Below, in pieces: positions 45,058-57,900 of a stretch of 64,000 nt of DNA; position 1 is the stretch's first letter, and the number at the start of each line of letters is the position of its first letter. The position numbers and the translations under genes were made by a program. The notes under the pieces are model-generated. The model saw nothing but the letters and a program-made list of their open reading frames with translations, was not told the origin of the DNA and ran no database searches. This DNA is from Diospyros lotus (taxonomy: Eukaryota; Streptophyta; Magnoliopsida; Ericales; Ebenaceae), in contig NC_068351.1 in assembly GCF_014633365.1 (NCBI RefSeq), forward strand, positions 18,961,366 to 19,025,365. The letters run 5' to 3'.

Positions 45058-46120
45058 CTTCAAGTCACCTTGTACACACCAAAATAATTCTCCAAGTTAT
45101 TTTTCACATAATAAGTAATTTCTAGAATAATGATGTAAATGTTGCCACATATTTTGGACATTTAAAATACCATGAACTCCATATCATATTCATGCATTAT
45201 GGGTATTTAAAATATTCCTTGAAATTCTGGAACAATCTCTAAATAGGTAAAGCAAGAACATTAGCAGAAAAGTCTATTTAACAAAATAAGATTCTCAACC
45301 TCAGCACATCAAAACAATAAAACCTAACACATTAGATATAAGAGCATAGATAGCTCACATAGATAAACCATGAATATCCTATATTAAGGTTCCTTGATGT
45401 TATAAATATCAAAGCAACCTCTTAAGAAATATGATTACATTAAAATTTTGCATAGAACATTCATCGTCAAAACACATGCAACAACAAACTTAACAAAGAA
45501 TAATACTCGATTAAACAATTTTGTTACTTAATTAAAGAAGAAGAATACTCAACTAAAACTCTTAGTCGATTAAACTTTTAAGTCCAAAATTATTTGAAGA
45601 AAAATACTCAACTAACACAAATGATACTCAATTAAATTAAAATATTAGTCAATTAATTCATTGGTTACACAGTTAAAACTTGAGATCTTTTTTGCTTAAA
45701 TCATGTGACAATTTTATTCGACTATTTTACTCGATTAATAGTATAATTACTCAATTAGGTTAAGTGATTAGTCAATTAAGATTTTGAATTTTGAATTTCT
45801 AGTATATTTTACTAGGCTAATTTTTCTTAGTATTCGAGTAACTTTGAATATCAATTTAAGCTAAACTTTCTATGAATAATTACTCGACTAATATAAGAAA
45901 TTACTCAAGTAAAATCATGTTAATTGATTAACTAAGTGTGTTACTCAATTAAATAATCTCATCAATTTGTATTTTTGATTATTATTAAGCATATGTTTTA
46001 AAATAACCATCAAAATCAAAGCTTAAACAGACTATATATATTTCTTATAGTGATATCAACACCTACATACAATAGCGCCCTTGATTGACCTATTTGAGAA
46101 AACAAAAAAAACAAATGAAG
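45058..46120. repeat. AT-rich DNA with TACTCAATTAA/TTAGTCGATTAA motifs
   Basis: Between 45,500 and 45,960 at least 12 copies of ACTCRATTAA, ACTCRACTAA or TTAGTCRATTAA occur at irregular 20-60-bp spacing, several as inverted pairs. No gene. It probably belongs to the same copia element as the integrase fragment just downstream. Confidence 0.5.
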
Positions 46121-46124
46121 CATT

Positions 46125-46457
46125 TCATGTGGATAATAAAGAAATACATAACCACCTAGTGAACGCATCAATTAAAACAATAAAATAACAAAATGGACCA
46201 TATGCTGGATGAATAGGTTCCACATATATCTCTATGAATGCTTTGATAACTAATTTTTCTTGTGAGCAACACAAAGTATATTCATTTAACAACAGAATCC
46301 TTTGGCTATGTAACCAATGCCCATGTGTATTTTCAATAATTCGACACATCATTATAGACCTTTGATATCCCAAACAATCAAGAAAATTATAAAAAAATAT
46401 TTGGATAAAAGTACTTCTGGTGTGTAACAATATTTGACTCAATTTCTTTAAGGTCAT
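46125..46457 (-). pseudogene. Copia integrase fragment
   Basis: Open over 110 codons on the minus strand. It contains GYQRSIMMCRIIENTHGHWL, then LLLNEYTLCCSQEKLVIKAF, then EPIHPAYGPFCYFIVLIDAF and TRWLC. This is the pre-integrase (LGH-region/CxxC) to first integrase aspartate (D of VLIDAFTRW) of Ty1/copia polyprotein. A block of about ten residues between the zinc-finger part and EPIHPAYGPF is missing compared with the family. No open copia frame flanks it, so it is a remnant. Confidence 0.85.
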
Positions 46458-47560
46458 ATAATATGATTCTAAAGAAAAAAAAATTAGTCTTTTTAATGTA
46501 TGCTTTTAGCCTTAAACAATAGAAGTAATATATAAACATTTTTCATTTTCTCGTAATCCTATCTCAACATGATATCTAATATTTCTGCAAATATATTTAA
46601 AATTAAATAAATTACATTTTAACTTTGAAGAATATAAGACATATTCAATATATAATTTTGTGCTGCTATTGTGGAGCCCTCGATTATATTTGAAGTGTCA
46701 AATGTTTTATTAACATTAGTTCTTAGTAATATTAATTATACAAAATATTTTTTTATCAAAGAGTTGTTGATTTGTCTACTAGAGACACTTCTTCACCCAT
46801 TCGTTTTGATCATTTTAGGATTAACATATATCAAAGTTTATAATATCGAAATCAAACATAAATCATAAAATTGATCTTTTATAATATAGTTAGTAAAGAT
46901 TCTAAGATTTTTCTTTTTTGGTAATGTCCCATCACGAACGTTTTCACCTACTGGTCCTAGAATACGGTAAAAGAGTTAAATCAGAGAATCTGGTAGTCTT
47001 TGGTTTCGATCTTAGAGCAACACTTTGACCATGATGAAACGAGTTCTAAATGGGATCGCCAAAACCATCGGGCTATACTCCGGGGGCAAGATTCCAAGAT
47101 ACTTGATTGTATGATAGATATACGAACATACTATTTTATTTTTACACATCGATCTATAATAGAGATCTTTATAATTCTTTTTGAGATTTCTATGGAAAGT
47201 CATTTTCTTCTCTGTGTCTCTTTTAAGAATTTTTTCACTTTTAGTGATTTTATGTGGTATTTTTTAATATATAAGCCATGGTTGAATTCCTTGATAATGT
47301 CTATCAATACACATGTTCCTAATTACAATCATGACTATGATTACTTTCATGTTTTTGGCCATAATACGTAGTTGCATTTGCTTCAAGAAATGACATATAA
47401 TTAGTAGGAAGAGTGGTGATTTTTCAGCAAAAACTCTCTTTTGTTTAGGCACAAAAGACTATATTAGTTGGAATTGTTTTTGAATTTTTACTTTTGATAT
47501 TTGTTACTATAGGTGAAGTTTTGAAATATGTGGCGCATGTTTTTCCTAACATATTGTTAC
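46458..47560. other. Unassigned AT-rich DNA beside the copia fragment
   Basis: Overlapping frames at 47,000-47,371 (plus) and 47,012-47,203 (minus) have no recognisable domain. 46,930-47,110 is less AT-rich but does not match any family known to me. Confidence 0.35.
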
Positions 47561-48247
47561 AAAATTGGATCGAAAACAAATCACGATCAAATCATTAATA
47601 CCACACAAATACAAAATTTTACGTAAAAAACTCAAATTGAGAAAAATCACAGACATAAAAAATAAAATATTATTAAGTAAATATTGTTAGTACAAAAGTG
47701 ATATAACTGTATCCAAATATCATTAAGATGATATTTCTACAACTAATTTCAGAACATTGTACACTTATTTATAGACATAAAATTATCTATAGATGTACAT
47801 AGGAATCATATCCTGATCAAAAAATGATTCACGTGAATATTTCTCCATATGAGATAAACCTTAGTTAAAATCGAATTTAACAACATCCTAATCATAATCA
47901 AATTCGAAATCATAATCACGGTCAAATTAGGAGTTTGAATCTCAATTAAATTTAAATTTTGAATTATAATTATAACACATATCTCTATCAGTAAAGAATA
48001 ATATATTAGATCATCAATTATTTAGTTTTGGTACAGATATATTGTTCTTCTTGGATTTAATAGAATTAATCTTTAGAATACAATACACTGTTCCCTAGGA
48101 GCTATTTGATAATCAAACAATTCATTCTGAAGAATTGATTAAGATTATTCTTTAAGATCACCCAATATCAATCAATTCTTCCAAAATTGATTATGATTAA
48201 GCGTCAAGATTAACCAAAATATAATATTAATACAAATATATTGTTCT
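47561..48247 (-). other. Probable copia LTR-like DNA left of a solo LTR
   Basis: The minus strand shows CTATAAATAAGTG near 47,768-47,780 and repeated GTTCTTCTTGG/ATTAATCTT phrases. The same phrases return after 50,188, so a LTR inserted at 48,248 split this segment. Confidence 0.35.
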
Positions 48248-50187
48248 TGTAACATTCCAAAATTTTGGAAAATAAATAATCTCAATATTAGAGGTAATTA
48301 TTGAATATTTAAAAATTTAAGAAAAATATTAATTTAGTTTGTATTAAAAAGATGGGCAAGTAATCATTGAAAATTTGGGGATATAAATGTAATTATTAAG
48401 TAGGGTGTATGTGATAGGTTTTAGAATTTTTGGGGTCTAAGTGAGAATTCTGAAAATGGGCTGGACATCACCTTAAAATTGATTGCACGCATTATATAAT
48501 TGAGGAAACTCGTGGATTAGGCGATCGCATGCATAGAGGGCTAATCAGGTGACGTGGGATCGAACCCACGGGTGTGCGCGAATGAGGAATGGATTTTTGC
48601 TAGATTTTTCTACCTTTTGAAGCCCTAGGGAAGGCAAAGAGAAGAAGAAATAGGCGCAAGCAACAACTCAAGAGGTGGAATTGGTAAGAAAATTTAGGAA
48701 AAAATTACACAGCAAGGGTTTGAAATAGGTAGGTAAGTGGGTAAATTTATTAGAACCTCGATACGATTAAATTATGAATTTCATATGGTTAGATTTAATT
48801 ATTTTGAGCGATGAATTTATTATTTTCTATAAAACATATTACTTTGCAACAGGAGTGTAGGAGAGATAAGAATCGACCATTTAAAGGCAAGTTCCTAACC
48901 CTTTCTTCATGCTCTTTGATCCCTATGCAAGTCCCTATCATTTTACATATTTTATTTTCTCCTTTACCATGATTCGGTTCCACGCATTAATTATGTAAAT
49001 ATGCATGGCAACCATTTATGACTTATGAATTATTAATGGGTCAATTAACGATAGTTTGAGTTAAATAAATGACCTTCCGTAATATTTTTTGCTAATTGGT
49101 ACGGGCTTTGTTTTGCCCCCTGGTTGGGTTAGGATCCAAATGGGTGAGTGTGTGACAGTTGCGAGTCATGGGTCTCTTGTGTGTGAATTTAATGTTTATT
49201 TAATTACAACCTGATGTTGACAATGTGTGTCGGGATTTGGGAATTGCATCAGTGGATAGGGTCATATCTTGTGAGTGCTTGAGCACGAGCATCTTAGGGT
49301 GTCTCACACGAGCATTACATTGAATGTGTATTACTATGTGAGCTGATGCCTGGCTTGTGGGGGCTTTGTATCACGTTTATGCTTATTATATCATTGCATT
49401 CCTATTTGTGCATTGCATGGTCCTAATACACGCGATTATTATTATTATTACTTTTATGCCGGATAGGAGTATCGTGTCGGGTTGGGTAACGAGAGTATCG
49501 ACCTGGAGAGCTTTGGCACAATTTTTAGACTAGCTGGGGAGAAGACCTGTTTGGTTCTGAGGATTTGTGTATGTGATTCATGGGCGAAAGGACCAACTCG
49601 GGGAAGAAATGAACTCAGCGCTAGAGCACAGGGTATCTACGCCTGCCAGTTCTTGGTAGCGGCAGGTTTGTTAAGAATTTAAGTGTCAGTGTCTTTTATT
49701 TAGACACCATGGACCATTATGTGCATGTTTATTTATGTTGTTATACTTTATCTTATGGTTCATGCTGTGGATGTGTATGTCTTGGGGCACGTGGAGTACG
49801 GGTTGTGTTGGAATGTCCTTCCTAAATCTTTTTAGCCTTCGTTTCTTGCATATACTTGTTAAGTCTCGTGACTCGTCCTTATTTTACCATTATTCCAGAA
49901 AAAGGTAAAGCCAAGATCACAGGCAAGGGTGGCAATGCGTAAGCTGGCCAGGAAGTGCGGTGTACAAGATAGTCCTAGCCGTTCGAGTCATGTGGCGTTT
50001 AGAGTTTTTGGGAGTGGTAAGAGGTTGTTTTGTCTTTTCGTTTGGGATCTACTAATGTGGACCACGTGTATATAAGCCATGTAACCACGGTGGTGGCAGT
50101 TGGCTACATATGTATGTATGTGTCTTGCAGCTTCATTTGTGCTTATGGTGTGGATGTTTTAATTAGGTCCGTTTTTGTACCATCACA
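48248..50187 (+). mobile_element. Gypsy-type solo LTR
   Basis: Starts TGTAACATTCCAAAATTTTGG and ends near GTACCATCACA. It has the donor-like and 'TCTTGTGTGTGAATT' text of the other LTRs, and a 3' part (49,890-50,060) with AGGTAAAGCCAAGATC as in gypsy LTR ends. Flanks GTTCT and TGACT do not match well. The sequence on both sides belongs to one repeat-rich copia-like segment, which supports insertion. It carries the T-arm-like hairpin at 48,553-48,570. Confidence 0.5.
48553..48570 (+). repeat. Perfect hairpin resembling a tRNA T-arm within an LTR
   Basis: CGTGGGATCGAACCCACG; its complement CGTGGGTTCGATCCCACG resembles the T-arm and B box of tRNA. A homologous hairpin, CACGGATTCAATCCCGTG, lies at 38,173-38,190 in the minus-strand solo LTR, in the same orientation relative to the LTR. 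No A box or cloverleaf accompanies either, so they are not tRNA genes. Confidence 0.6.
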
Positions 50188-52125
50188 TGACTACTTTTAG
50201 GAATAATCTTCAAGATTATCCAAAATAAGATACATAGTTCATCAAGAACTATTAGGGAATCAAATAGTTCTTTGGGAACTAATTAAGATTAATCAAAATA
50301 CAATAATACAAGCATACACTTCTTCAAGAACTATTTGATTATTTAATTATATACTAAGATTGATCATCCATCATAAATAATTATTGGAAGTAAAGAAAAA
50401 GCAAAATAAGTTCAAATATATAAATGTTACATACCTTTATTAATGAGGAACTGAAATTAATCTTTATACTTCAATTTAATTAGTAAAGATTTGTGCTAAT
50501 AACATGTTATAAAACTTGAAAAAAATAGAACAAGAGAATAAAAGTACAAAAAAGAAGTTCTCTATATATAGATTTCTTGATCTCTTGAATGATGTAAAAT
50601 GAATCATAGTGTAATATTTATAATGGCCCACCTCCCTAATGGACGATCAAGATCGATAATAATTATGTAGTCACATTCAATATTACCCTTTTAAGTGATT
50701 ATCCATTATGACAGTCGTTCATAAAAAAAAATAACTTATATATTTTAATATTAACTTATCTCTATTATTACAGGTTGAAGTCAAGATTTTGATTAAGTGA
50801 GAGCGAATTTAAATATAAAAAATATAATTTTAAAAATAAAATAATAATAATAATAATAATAATATTAAAATACAAATTTTTTTTACAATTATTGCTTATG
50901 ACTTTTCGTACTTCGATAAAGTCGTATAATAACCTTATTATTAATTTTATTAAATATATTATTTTTAATATACATAACTAAGTTATCAGTTATCCATTGG
51001 TCTCCAATTCTTTTCAATTGTAACAATAGCAATCGAAAGAAAGAAAATCAGGTGAGAATTGAGAAAGAAAGTAAGAAATGAGAAAAAAAAAAAGAAAAAG
51101 AGAGAAGCAAATCAGGTGGGAATTAGGAAAGAAAACAAGAAATTGAATATATTTGAAACGAAATAGATTAGGACTTAGGAGTTAGTGGATTTTGACCATT
51201 TAACTTATTTGAGCTAAGTTTTAATATAATAATTTTGGATTAATTTTGAGAGTTAGGTTTGAACTAAAAAATAATATAAAATCATTTTTTTTTAAAGATC
51301 CTGGGCCTAGTTAGCTCCGCCCTTGATTACAATAGAAGACGTATAGAGAAATATTCAGAAATAATCTCTATTTCTCATACATAATATTTTATCATGGCAA
51401 AAAAATATCATCATCAAATTATAAGAGAATGTGGGAGGTGTTGGTAACACTACTCTGTTTCATAGAGGTTGGGCCAACACTACTGACTTTATAAAGGTGG
51501 AATAAGAAAGCAGGGGTCGCATAACATAACAACATAGATTAGTAAAAGGACTCCATAAAAGTGAAGTGGAGGCTATCATGCAATAAGGGAATTGCGAGTT
51601 TGGGTGGGGAGCATGTGGTGGGTTGACACTCTCTACTACTGTAAGAAGGCAGCCATACCCATATGTTAAAAGTAATCTTCAGATTTTTATTGGTTTACTA
51701 ATACATGGACTATTTATATATATGCAAGTAAACATTGTTATTAAGATATATATATTTATAGCTTGGGGCTAGGGCTATAAGAGGCAACACAAATAATAAA
51801 GTTATCTTCATCCTTTGTCAACTTAGGCCTATCACTTTCGGAACATAATTCAAGCAACAGGTAAATGATATGCTGAGATTATTAGTATTAATAGATCATA
51901 ACTTCGATATTTGGCTTGAATAAGGGTCAAAGGTCCACCTACAATTTATCTCTTTTACTAGAATCGAGATTACAAATAATGAAGGACCGATCAAAAATAA
52001 TAATTCCAAGGGACTAAGACCTATCACTTAATTAAATTTTAGCAAATGTTAATTTGCTTATATGGATGACCCAACACTTCCCAATTATTGACATATAGTT
52101 TGAAGTCTCAATCCAATTGGGTATC
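50188..52125. other. AT-rich intergenic DNA, no gene recognised
   Basis: 50,188-50,640 continues the copia-like repeats. An AAT microsatellite lies at 50,840-50,863. 51,270-51,330 contains CCTGGGCCTAGTTAGCTCCG, a phrase I associate with old DNA-transposon ends. 51,400-51,660 is less AT-rich and unassigned. Confidence 0.4.
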
Positions 52126-52130
52126 CCACC

Positions 52131-52145
52131 CTATATATATAGCCA
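52131..52145 (+). promoter_or_regulatory. Orphan TATA-box/5' leader-like segment
   Basis: CCTATATATATAGCC is followed at about the right distance by a pyrimidine- and CA-rich leader-like stretch (CAACCAACCTTCCAGC, 52,169-52,184). It looks like a plant core promoter, but no open reading frame follows before AT-rich DNA. Either the gene was lost or the match is fortuitous. Confidence 0.3.
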
Positions 52146-53100
52146 TTGCCACCCTTTCCTTTTAGTTCAACCAACCTTCCAGCTTTTCCCATCATTTCCA
52201 TCAAACCAACTCAAGCCTTTATTTTTAGGTTGATTATAAAAAATCAATTATTATTATATTTTTAATGTATCGCACTTTTAATTTTGTAAATATGTATTGT
52301 CGTCAAGATATCGTTAAATGATAACGTGTTATTCTAAATTAAATGATGTGCTTTAAAGAAAGATGAATTGATCTAATAAGATAGTTTGACATGTAATATT
52401 ATTTTCCTCAAAATCTTTTATTGATTAAGATAGTATTTGTTAACTAAGATATAAATTGAAAAAAAAGTGAAATATGAAAAGTACTAAGATAATGTTTGTT
52501 AATTATATTTGTTAAATTTATATGACAATCCACCGACAAAAAGTCATGTAACTTTTTATATGGTATTGTTCAAATAAATTTATCTTTCCCTCTACAGATA
52601 AATTTATCTAAGACATTACAAATAATAAAAAATGATTTATATGTCACCCATTCCATTTCAAAAAATTTAATAAACAATCTTATAAAAATCTTTGAATATT
52701 TTTTAATCTTGATTATTTAATATTTTGATTTAAAAATTATTTTAATTTATTTTAATATAATTTTATTTTACTGATTTTAACCAGCACTAGCCAAAGGGCA
52801 ATGAATCAAATTAGACATTTGAGTGATGTTAATTAATAATTTGATATCTTTAGAAAGATAAATGTAGGTAATATTTAAATTGTTAGTTTTTTAATAAATA
52901 ATTTTAACAAAAAAAATGTCGGTACTTATTTGAGATAAATTAAAAAAATTAATTTTAGTATTCAAAAAATGAAAGGTAGGGGGGGAAATGTGAATTTTTG
53001 TTCTGATAATTTTAACGTTTTCTTTCAAGTTTCTGGTTTGTGTTCTGCTCATATGTTTTAGGGTTCTTGATTGATTGTTGTTTCTTTTGCATAGAGATTG
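52146..53100. other. AT-rich upstream region of the DENND6 gene
   Basis: Very AT-rich with no frames. No clear TATA box precedes the DENND6 gene; the transcription start probably lies between about 52,980 and 53,140. Confidence 0.4.
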
Positions 53101-53146
53101 TCAATTAAACAAAATGTGAGGGCAATTCTGTCAAAAAACTAGAGCC

Positions 53147-53263
53147 ATGCCCTCCGGCTCCGATACAGCGGCTGGTAAAGCCACGGATATGCGACGTCCG
53201 ATTCGACCCTTCTTCTTCCTCCTCTTCATTTGCAGATCAATGCTTTTTCTGCTTCGATTCTAA
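53147..53263 (+). CDS. Possible upstream ORF (38 codons) in the DENND6 leader
   Basis: Starts MPSGSDTAAGKATDMRRPIR and stops with TAA at 53,261-53,263. It is in the same frame as the main start, but is separated by its own stop and by a TAG at 53,420-53,422, two codons before the main ATG. A two-codon ATG-TGA lies at 53,114-53,119. If this part of the leader is retained in the mRNA it should lower initiation at the main ORF. A GTAAAG at 53,172 and a pyrimidine-rich TTTGCAG at 53,230-53,236 could instead be a tiny leader intron that would remove most of it. Coding status is unproven. Confidence 0.3.
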   Translation: MPSGSDTAAGKATDMRRPIRPFFFLLFICRSMLFLLRF

Positions 53264-53425
53264 CAGTCTGATAAACCCTTTCTGGGATTAATTACCGACA
53301 CGCCCTAAGCCTCATTGCATTTCTCTCCACAAAAATTGCCCGCCATTCAAATCCTGGCTGGAAAACCCGAATCGCTAAACTAGGTTCGGCCGGTAAATGA
53401 AATCCACGCCCTGGTGCGCTAGGAG

Positions 53426-54990
53426 ATGAGCCGGTCGCCGTCGTTCTCGGCTAGTTCCGAGTTGCCCACTTCCAAGATCGACCAAGAAGCGTTGAGCCGA
53501 TGGGTCGTCGCTTTCTGCACTATCCGGTTCGATCTGGAGCAGGGTCAGCTCATCGAAGAGTGTTTCCCGCCGAGTCGACTCACCCCGGAGGAAGAGCTCG
53601 AAATCGCCTTCAATTCCTTCCCGGATTCGGTTTCCCAGCACCACAATCGCTCCAGCATTCACGATTGCATCTTCTTCTTCCGCTTCCGAAGACGGATTGT
53701 CCAAGGAAGGTCAGTGGACGGGAATCCATTGGTTGAGCTTGAATCGAATAGTAGTGGTTTTAGTGCTAGTAGATACTTGTATGGTTTCGTGTTCAATAGG
53801 CAGAGGCACGACGAGAGGCTAAAGAGAGGGGGAGAGCAGAAATCGGTGGTGATTTTGTCTCACAGTCCTTACTCTAGTGTGTTCAAACCTTTGTTACAAA
53901 TCATGGGTCCTTTGTATTTCGACATTGGGAGGAAAGCTCTTGAGCATATTGCTTTTTACGTGTCATTGTGGCCTAGTCCTGTGCTTGGCAAACTAATGGA
54001 GCTTCCAATTGGGAATGCTACTCTCAAAGTGAATTTACCGCCGGCTCATAGCTTGCCTTGGGATGGCGGGATTTCATTTGAGGAGTCTAGTTCCTCTATA
54101 GCTCCTTTCCTTCCAAACAACCAATCGGTTCCACAGGGTTTGTTTCATGATTCAGATGTTTTTGGTATATATCGGGGAGTTCTGTTGCAGCTTTGGTTGT
54201 TGTGGGAGTTGTTACTAATAGGTGAGCCGATTCTTGTTATATCGCCAACGCCTCCCCAGTGCTGTGAGGCTGTTGCATCTCTAGTTAGCCTGGTTGCACC
54301 ACTTCTTTGTAGTGTTGATTTCAGGCCTTACTTTACAATTCATGACCCGGAGTTCGCCCATCTAAACTCAGTTCAAGACGGGGATGCTTTCCCTCCAATG
54401 GTTTTAGGAGTGACGAACCTTTTCTTCTTGAAAGCTCTGCGTAATATCCCTCATATTGTTTCAGTTGGAAGCCCTCCTACTAGTTCAAACCGGGTTGCAC
54501 TTGCCCCTAGAGGGTCTGCTGGCAGGCTTTCTGGCAGGCCTGAAGGACTTGGTCTTCAAAATCTTTCCCTTAGGAGGTTTTCGCCTTCAAATTTGTTGAA
54601 TGCCGTGAAGATGAGGAGAGACGGTCCTTTTTGTCTCATGACGGAACACAAGGAAGCCATTTGGAGCACCTACACTGCAACAACCAAGCCAGACACGTCT
54701 ATCTTGAATAGGCTTATTGATGCTGGCATGTCACCAAGGATCGAGGAGTCTATGTCTGTTGTGAACAATGAGATATTGAGACGACATTTTTTGGAGCTTA
54801 CTACCAACTTCTTGGCCCCATTTGGCCCATATTTTAGAGCTACCACACCTTCTGAGGGATCTTCACCATTTGTTAATCCTCCTCCTCTCCCTATGTTCAA
54901 TGCTGATGAATTCCTTCAAAGCTTGTCGGCAAGAGGTCCAGGAAAGTTTTTGTCCAAGCGGATGAGATCTAACTGGTTGGACCTATACAG
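53426..54990 (+). other. DENND6 coding exon 1
   Basis: Encodes residues 1-521 plus two bases of the next codon. The donor CAG/GTAAAG is strong; reading through it meets a stop at once (TAA at 54,992), which fixes the exon end. Confidence 0.92.
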
Positions 54991-57900
54991 GTAAAGTATT
55001 AACTCTCATGTCTTCAGCTGTGCTATTACCCTTACCCCAACCATTCTATCCTTCACCATTGTTATGTTTCTTAATCTGTTCAATTCAATTATCTTCTTTT
55101 ATCACTAAAAAGATCCATTTATATCTGTAAAGGCGGTTCCTGAAAGGGCGGAATTTTATGCCATGGTTTCAAAGGAGGCAAGCTGTTGTTGAGCAAGAGC
55201 AGCATAGACTCTGGAGGCAAGCAAGATTGAAGACTGACATACAACAATTCATATCTAAAATGTGTGAACTCGAAATTGTTGATTCCTTTGATTCAATTGA
55301 GAGACATCTTCTTGAAGAACTGCAGGTAATCTCTGTCCGCCCTTCAGATTATATGCCATTTTCTGGCTGATTTACAAATGATATTGTATTTACAAATATC
55401 TTAAAGTTGCAAAGCTGATTTTTTTTTCTTTAATAACTAATCAAGGGAAGTGGTGATATCTATGTAGCAGGTGCAAAAGGGTTAATTTATAGGTGCATTA
55501 AAATCTGAAAGTCACTACAATATAGGAAGCTCAGTGGCATATGTATCGCAATGCAAGAGCTTCATTGTGCGGAAATGGGAATTGCTGCTAAAAACTTTTA
55601 GTGGGTTATGGATTTTGTGAGTAGTATGCCTTCCTGGAAATTGGATTAAATATGCTAAAGCAGAAAATGCTTGCAGCATGCTGTTGAACAGAAAAGTTCA
55701 TTAATAGTCCTTCCTCCTTTTGATTACAATGACAGAGTTGAAGAGTGATTTAGCCCTTTGTCACTCTGGAGGCATTTGTTAGCAGCCTTCCATAGAGGTA
55801 TCGGTGCCCACATAAGCTCATAAGCCCAACATTGATTAACAAGGTGACATAGAAGAAGGTTACGATAAGAAAATCAATGAGGTAATAGAAGAAAAGGAAA
55901 TTTATAGTAGTAACCAAGAGGAGCTTAAACAAGGGGTAACAGAAGAAATTGTTATGGCAGTTGTGGAAATTCCTAAGGAACCTCAGAGAGAAGCACACAA
56001 GTGATCCTTCCTACTCTGCCTCATAATAGAAGGAAACCTGTTGAACCTTTTGATTTAGACAAAGCAATCGCCAAACTCAACAAACACCCTTCTATTTCTC
56101 TCACTAACCCTCTTGTTGACCCAATTATGGAACTGGTTCCAGAGTGTAAGATCCTATTACAATTTCCTTGCTGCTATGCACACAAATATAATATTGACAC
56201 TATTTCATGTGAGCAGAATATTTTAGTCAGGGATGGACAGATTTAAAGTTTCTTATTCATTGTGTGAATCCTCCGGACTGAGTAGGCAGATCCGCGAAAC
56301 TCGATGAAAAGTTTTCTCCCACTGCGGGGAGAATAATAGAGATATTTTGATAGGTTTCCTGTTTTGATTTTAGAGATTTTATTTAGATTAGGTTCTATTT
56401 TGATTTGTTATATCTTAGGCTGGTTTAACCTTCCATCTTTATGTTGATTAGATTTGATATTGTTATCTTTAGACAAGTTTATCTTTTCATCTTTTAACAT
56501 TGCCTACAAATAAGGCATATGATGTATCTGGAAAAACACTTGATTATCTAATATAGTGAATGTTTTTCTCTCCCTGGTTGTTCTCTGTGTGTGTGTGTGT
56601 GTGTGTGATTGTTCTGCATTATTGTGCTGTTTGGTGGCTGATGATAGCAAAATACTGGAATGATATGCCTGGATAATTAACTAACTGAAGATATGAGGTT
56701 TGCTTGTGAGATTCTGGATGATGTTTGAGATTTTGACCCAGAAATAGGCCATGCTAAGGATCATAAGTTCAACTACCAGGTCAATTGAGGTTTAACCTAA
56801 ATGCCATTAACGATATTTTATTTACCATACAGGACTTCTAATCACAGAAGTAATAGATGTATGCAGAAACAAGCATTGCAATACAAGACCAATGATAGGG
56901 CAAGATTTTGATCACGGTGATGAGAATGATGATATAATGATCAATTAACATATAACCTCACATCAGAAGATCAGACTGATTAATTAGTACTGAACCACCC
57001 ATCAGAAGATTAGTAAAAAAAAAGGAACCCGTGCAGTGTAGATGAAGGATTTTAAACATTGATTGAGGAACCTCTGATCTTTGTACTAGCATGTCTAGTG
57101 GGTCTATGTGAAGAGAATTTGCTGTTATTAGTGGTGCATATATAATGGGGTAAAATCTTTTAGAGAGAGCATTGGCAAAACCCTAATGGCTGCATTCCTC
57201 CCATTAAGAAATTGAAGTCCTACCCATTAGCTTCCTGTCAAAAAGATAAAAAGATAAATGTGGAATGCTGAAACTTGTCTGGAACCCCCACCTAACCCTG
57301 TGACCTAAGTGTACAACCTAGGCCCAAAGCCCTGAACTGCATGACTTAAAACCTTTCAAGGCAATGCCCAAGTAGGCTTCTCTCACACTCGATGTAGCTA
57401 TTGTGTAACATCTTTCCTCATAGCTTCAATTCTTTGGATCAGTGCCTATGACCTCAACCTCTTTCTTACCTTAGGGTAGGGAAGTCATACGCACCCTTTT
57501 CTTATTTCTTGCTAAATTGAAGAACCCACTTCTGTAGAATAGGCTCAGCCAATGCCCGGGACAAGGACCAGCATAAGGCCTGCGCATTGCACTTATGTGC
57601 TGCAGGTGGTGTGGCAGCCCTGTAGCCCCCTTCTGTCCCTCCAGGCAAGGTGCAGCCCCTAAAGTCACCTTTGAACCCCTTATGCATGGGGATAAATAAC
57701 CCCTTTAAGGCCAACAAAATTCATGCCTAGGTCCTCAACAGGGCTAGCTTTTGTGCCAGCACCAGCATACTGGTTGCCGTTCACTGCAAGCTCTTTATTG
57801 TTCTTGCAGGTTGCCTCCAGGCAACATGCAACCTGTAGGACTTCATCTTGAGGTTGATCAGCTCCATTTAAGATTCCCAAACTGGCACAAGTTGGTCCTA

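Noticed and set aside
39771..45062. Target duplications for LTR D and for the LTR ending at 39,770
   Set aside because: No matching 5-bp flanks were found, so their borders stay provisional.
47000..47371. 123-codon frame, considered as organelle-derived DNA
   Set aside because: No plastid or mitochondrial gene text could be recognised, and the frame has no domain.
48553..48570. tRNA gene suggested by the GGTTCGATCCC-like motif
   Set aside because: No A box, acceptor stem or cloverleaf around it; it is a hairpin inside an LTR.
53375..53704. 109-codon minus-strand frame over the start of the DENND6 gene
   Set aside because: It is the antisense shadow of GC-rich exon 1. The acidic composition mirrors the sense codons and no domain is seen.
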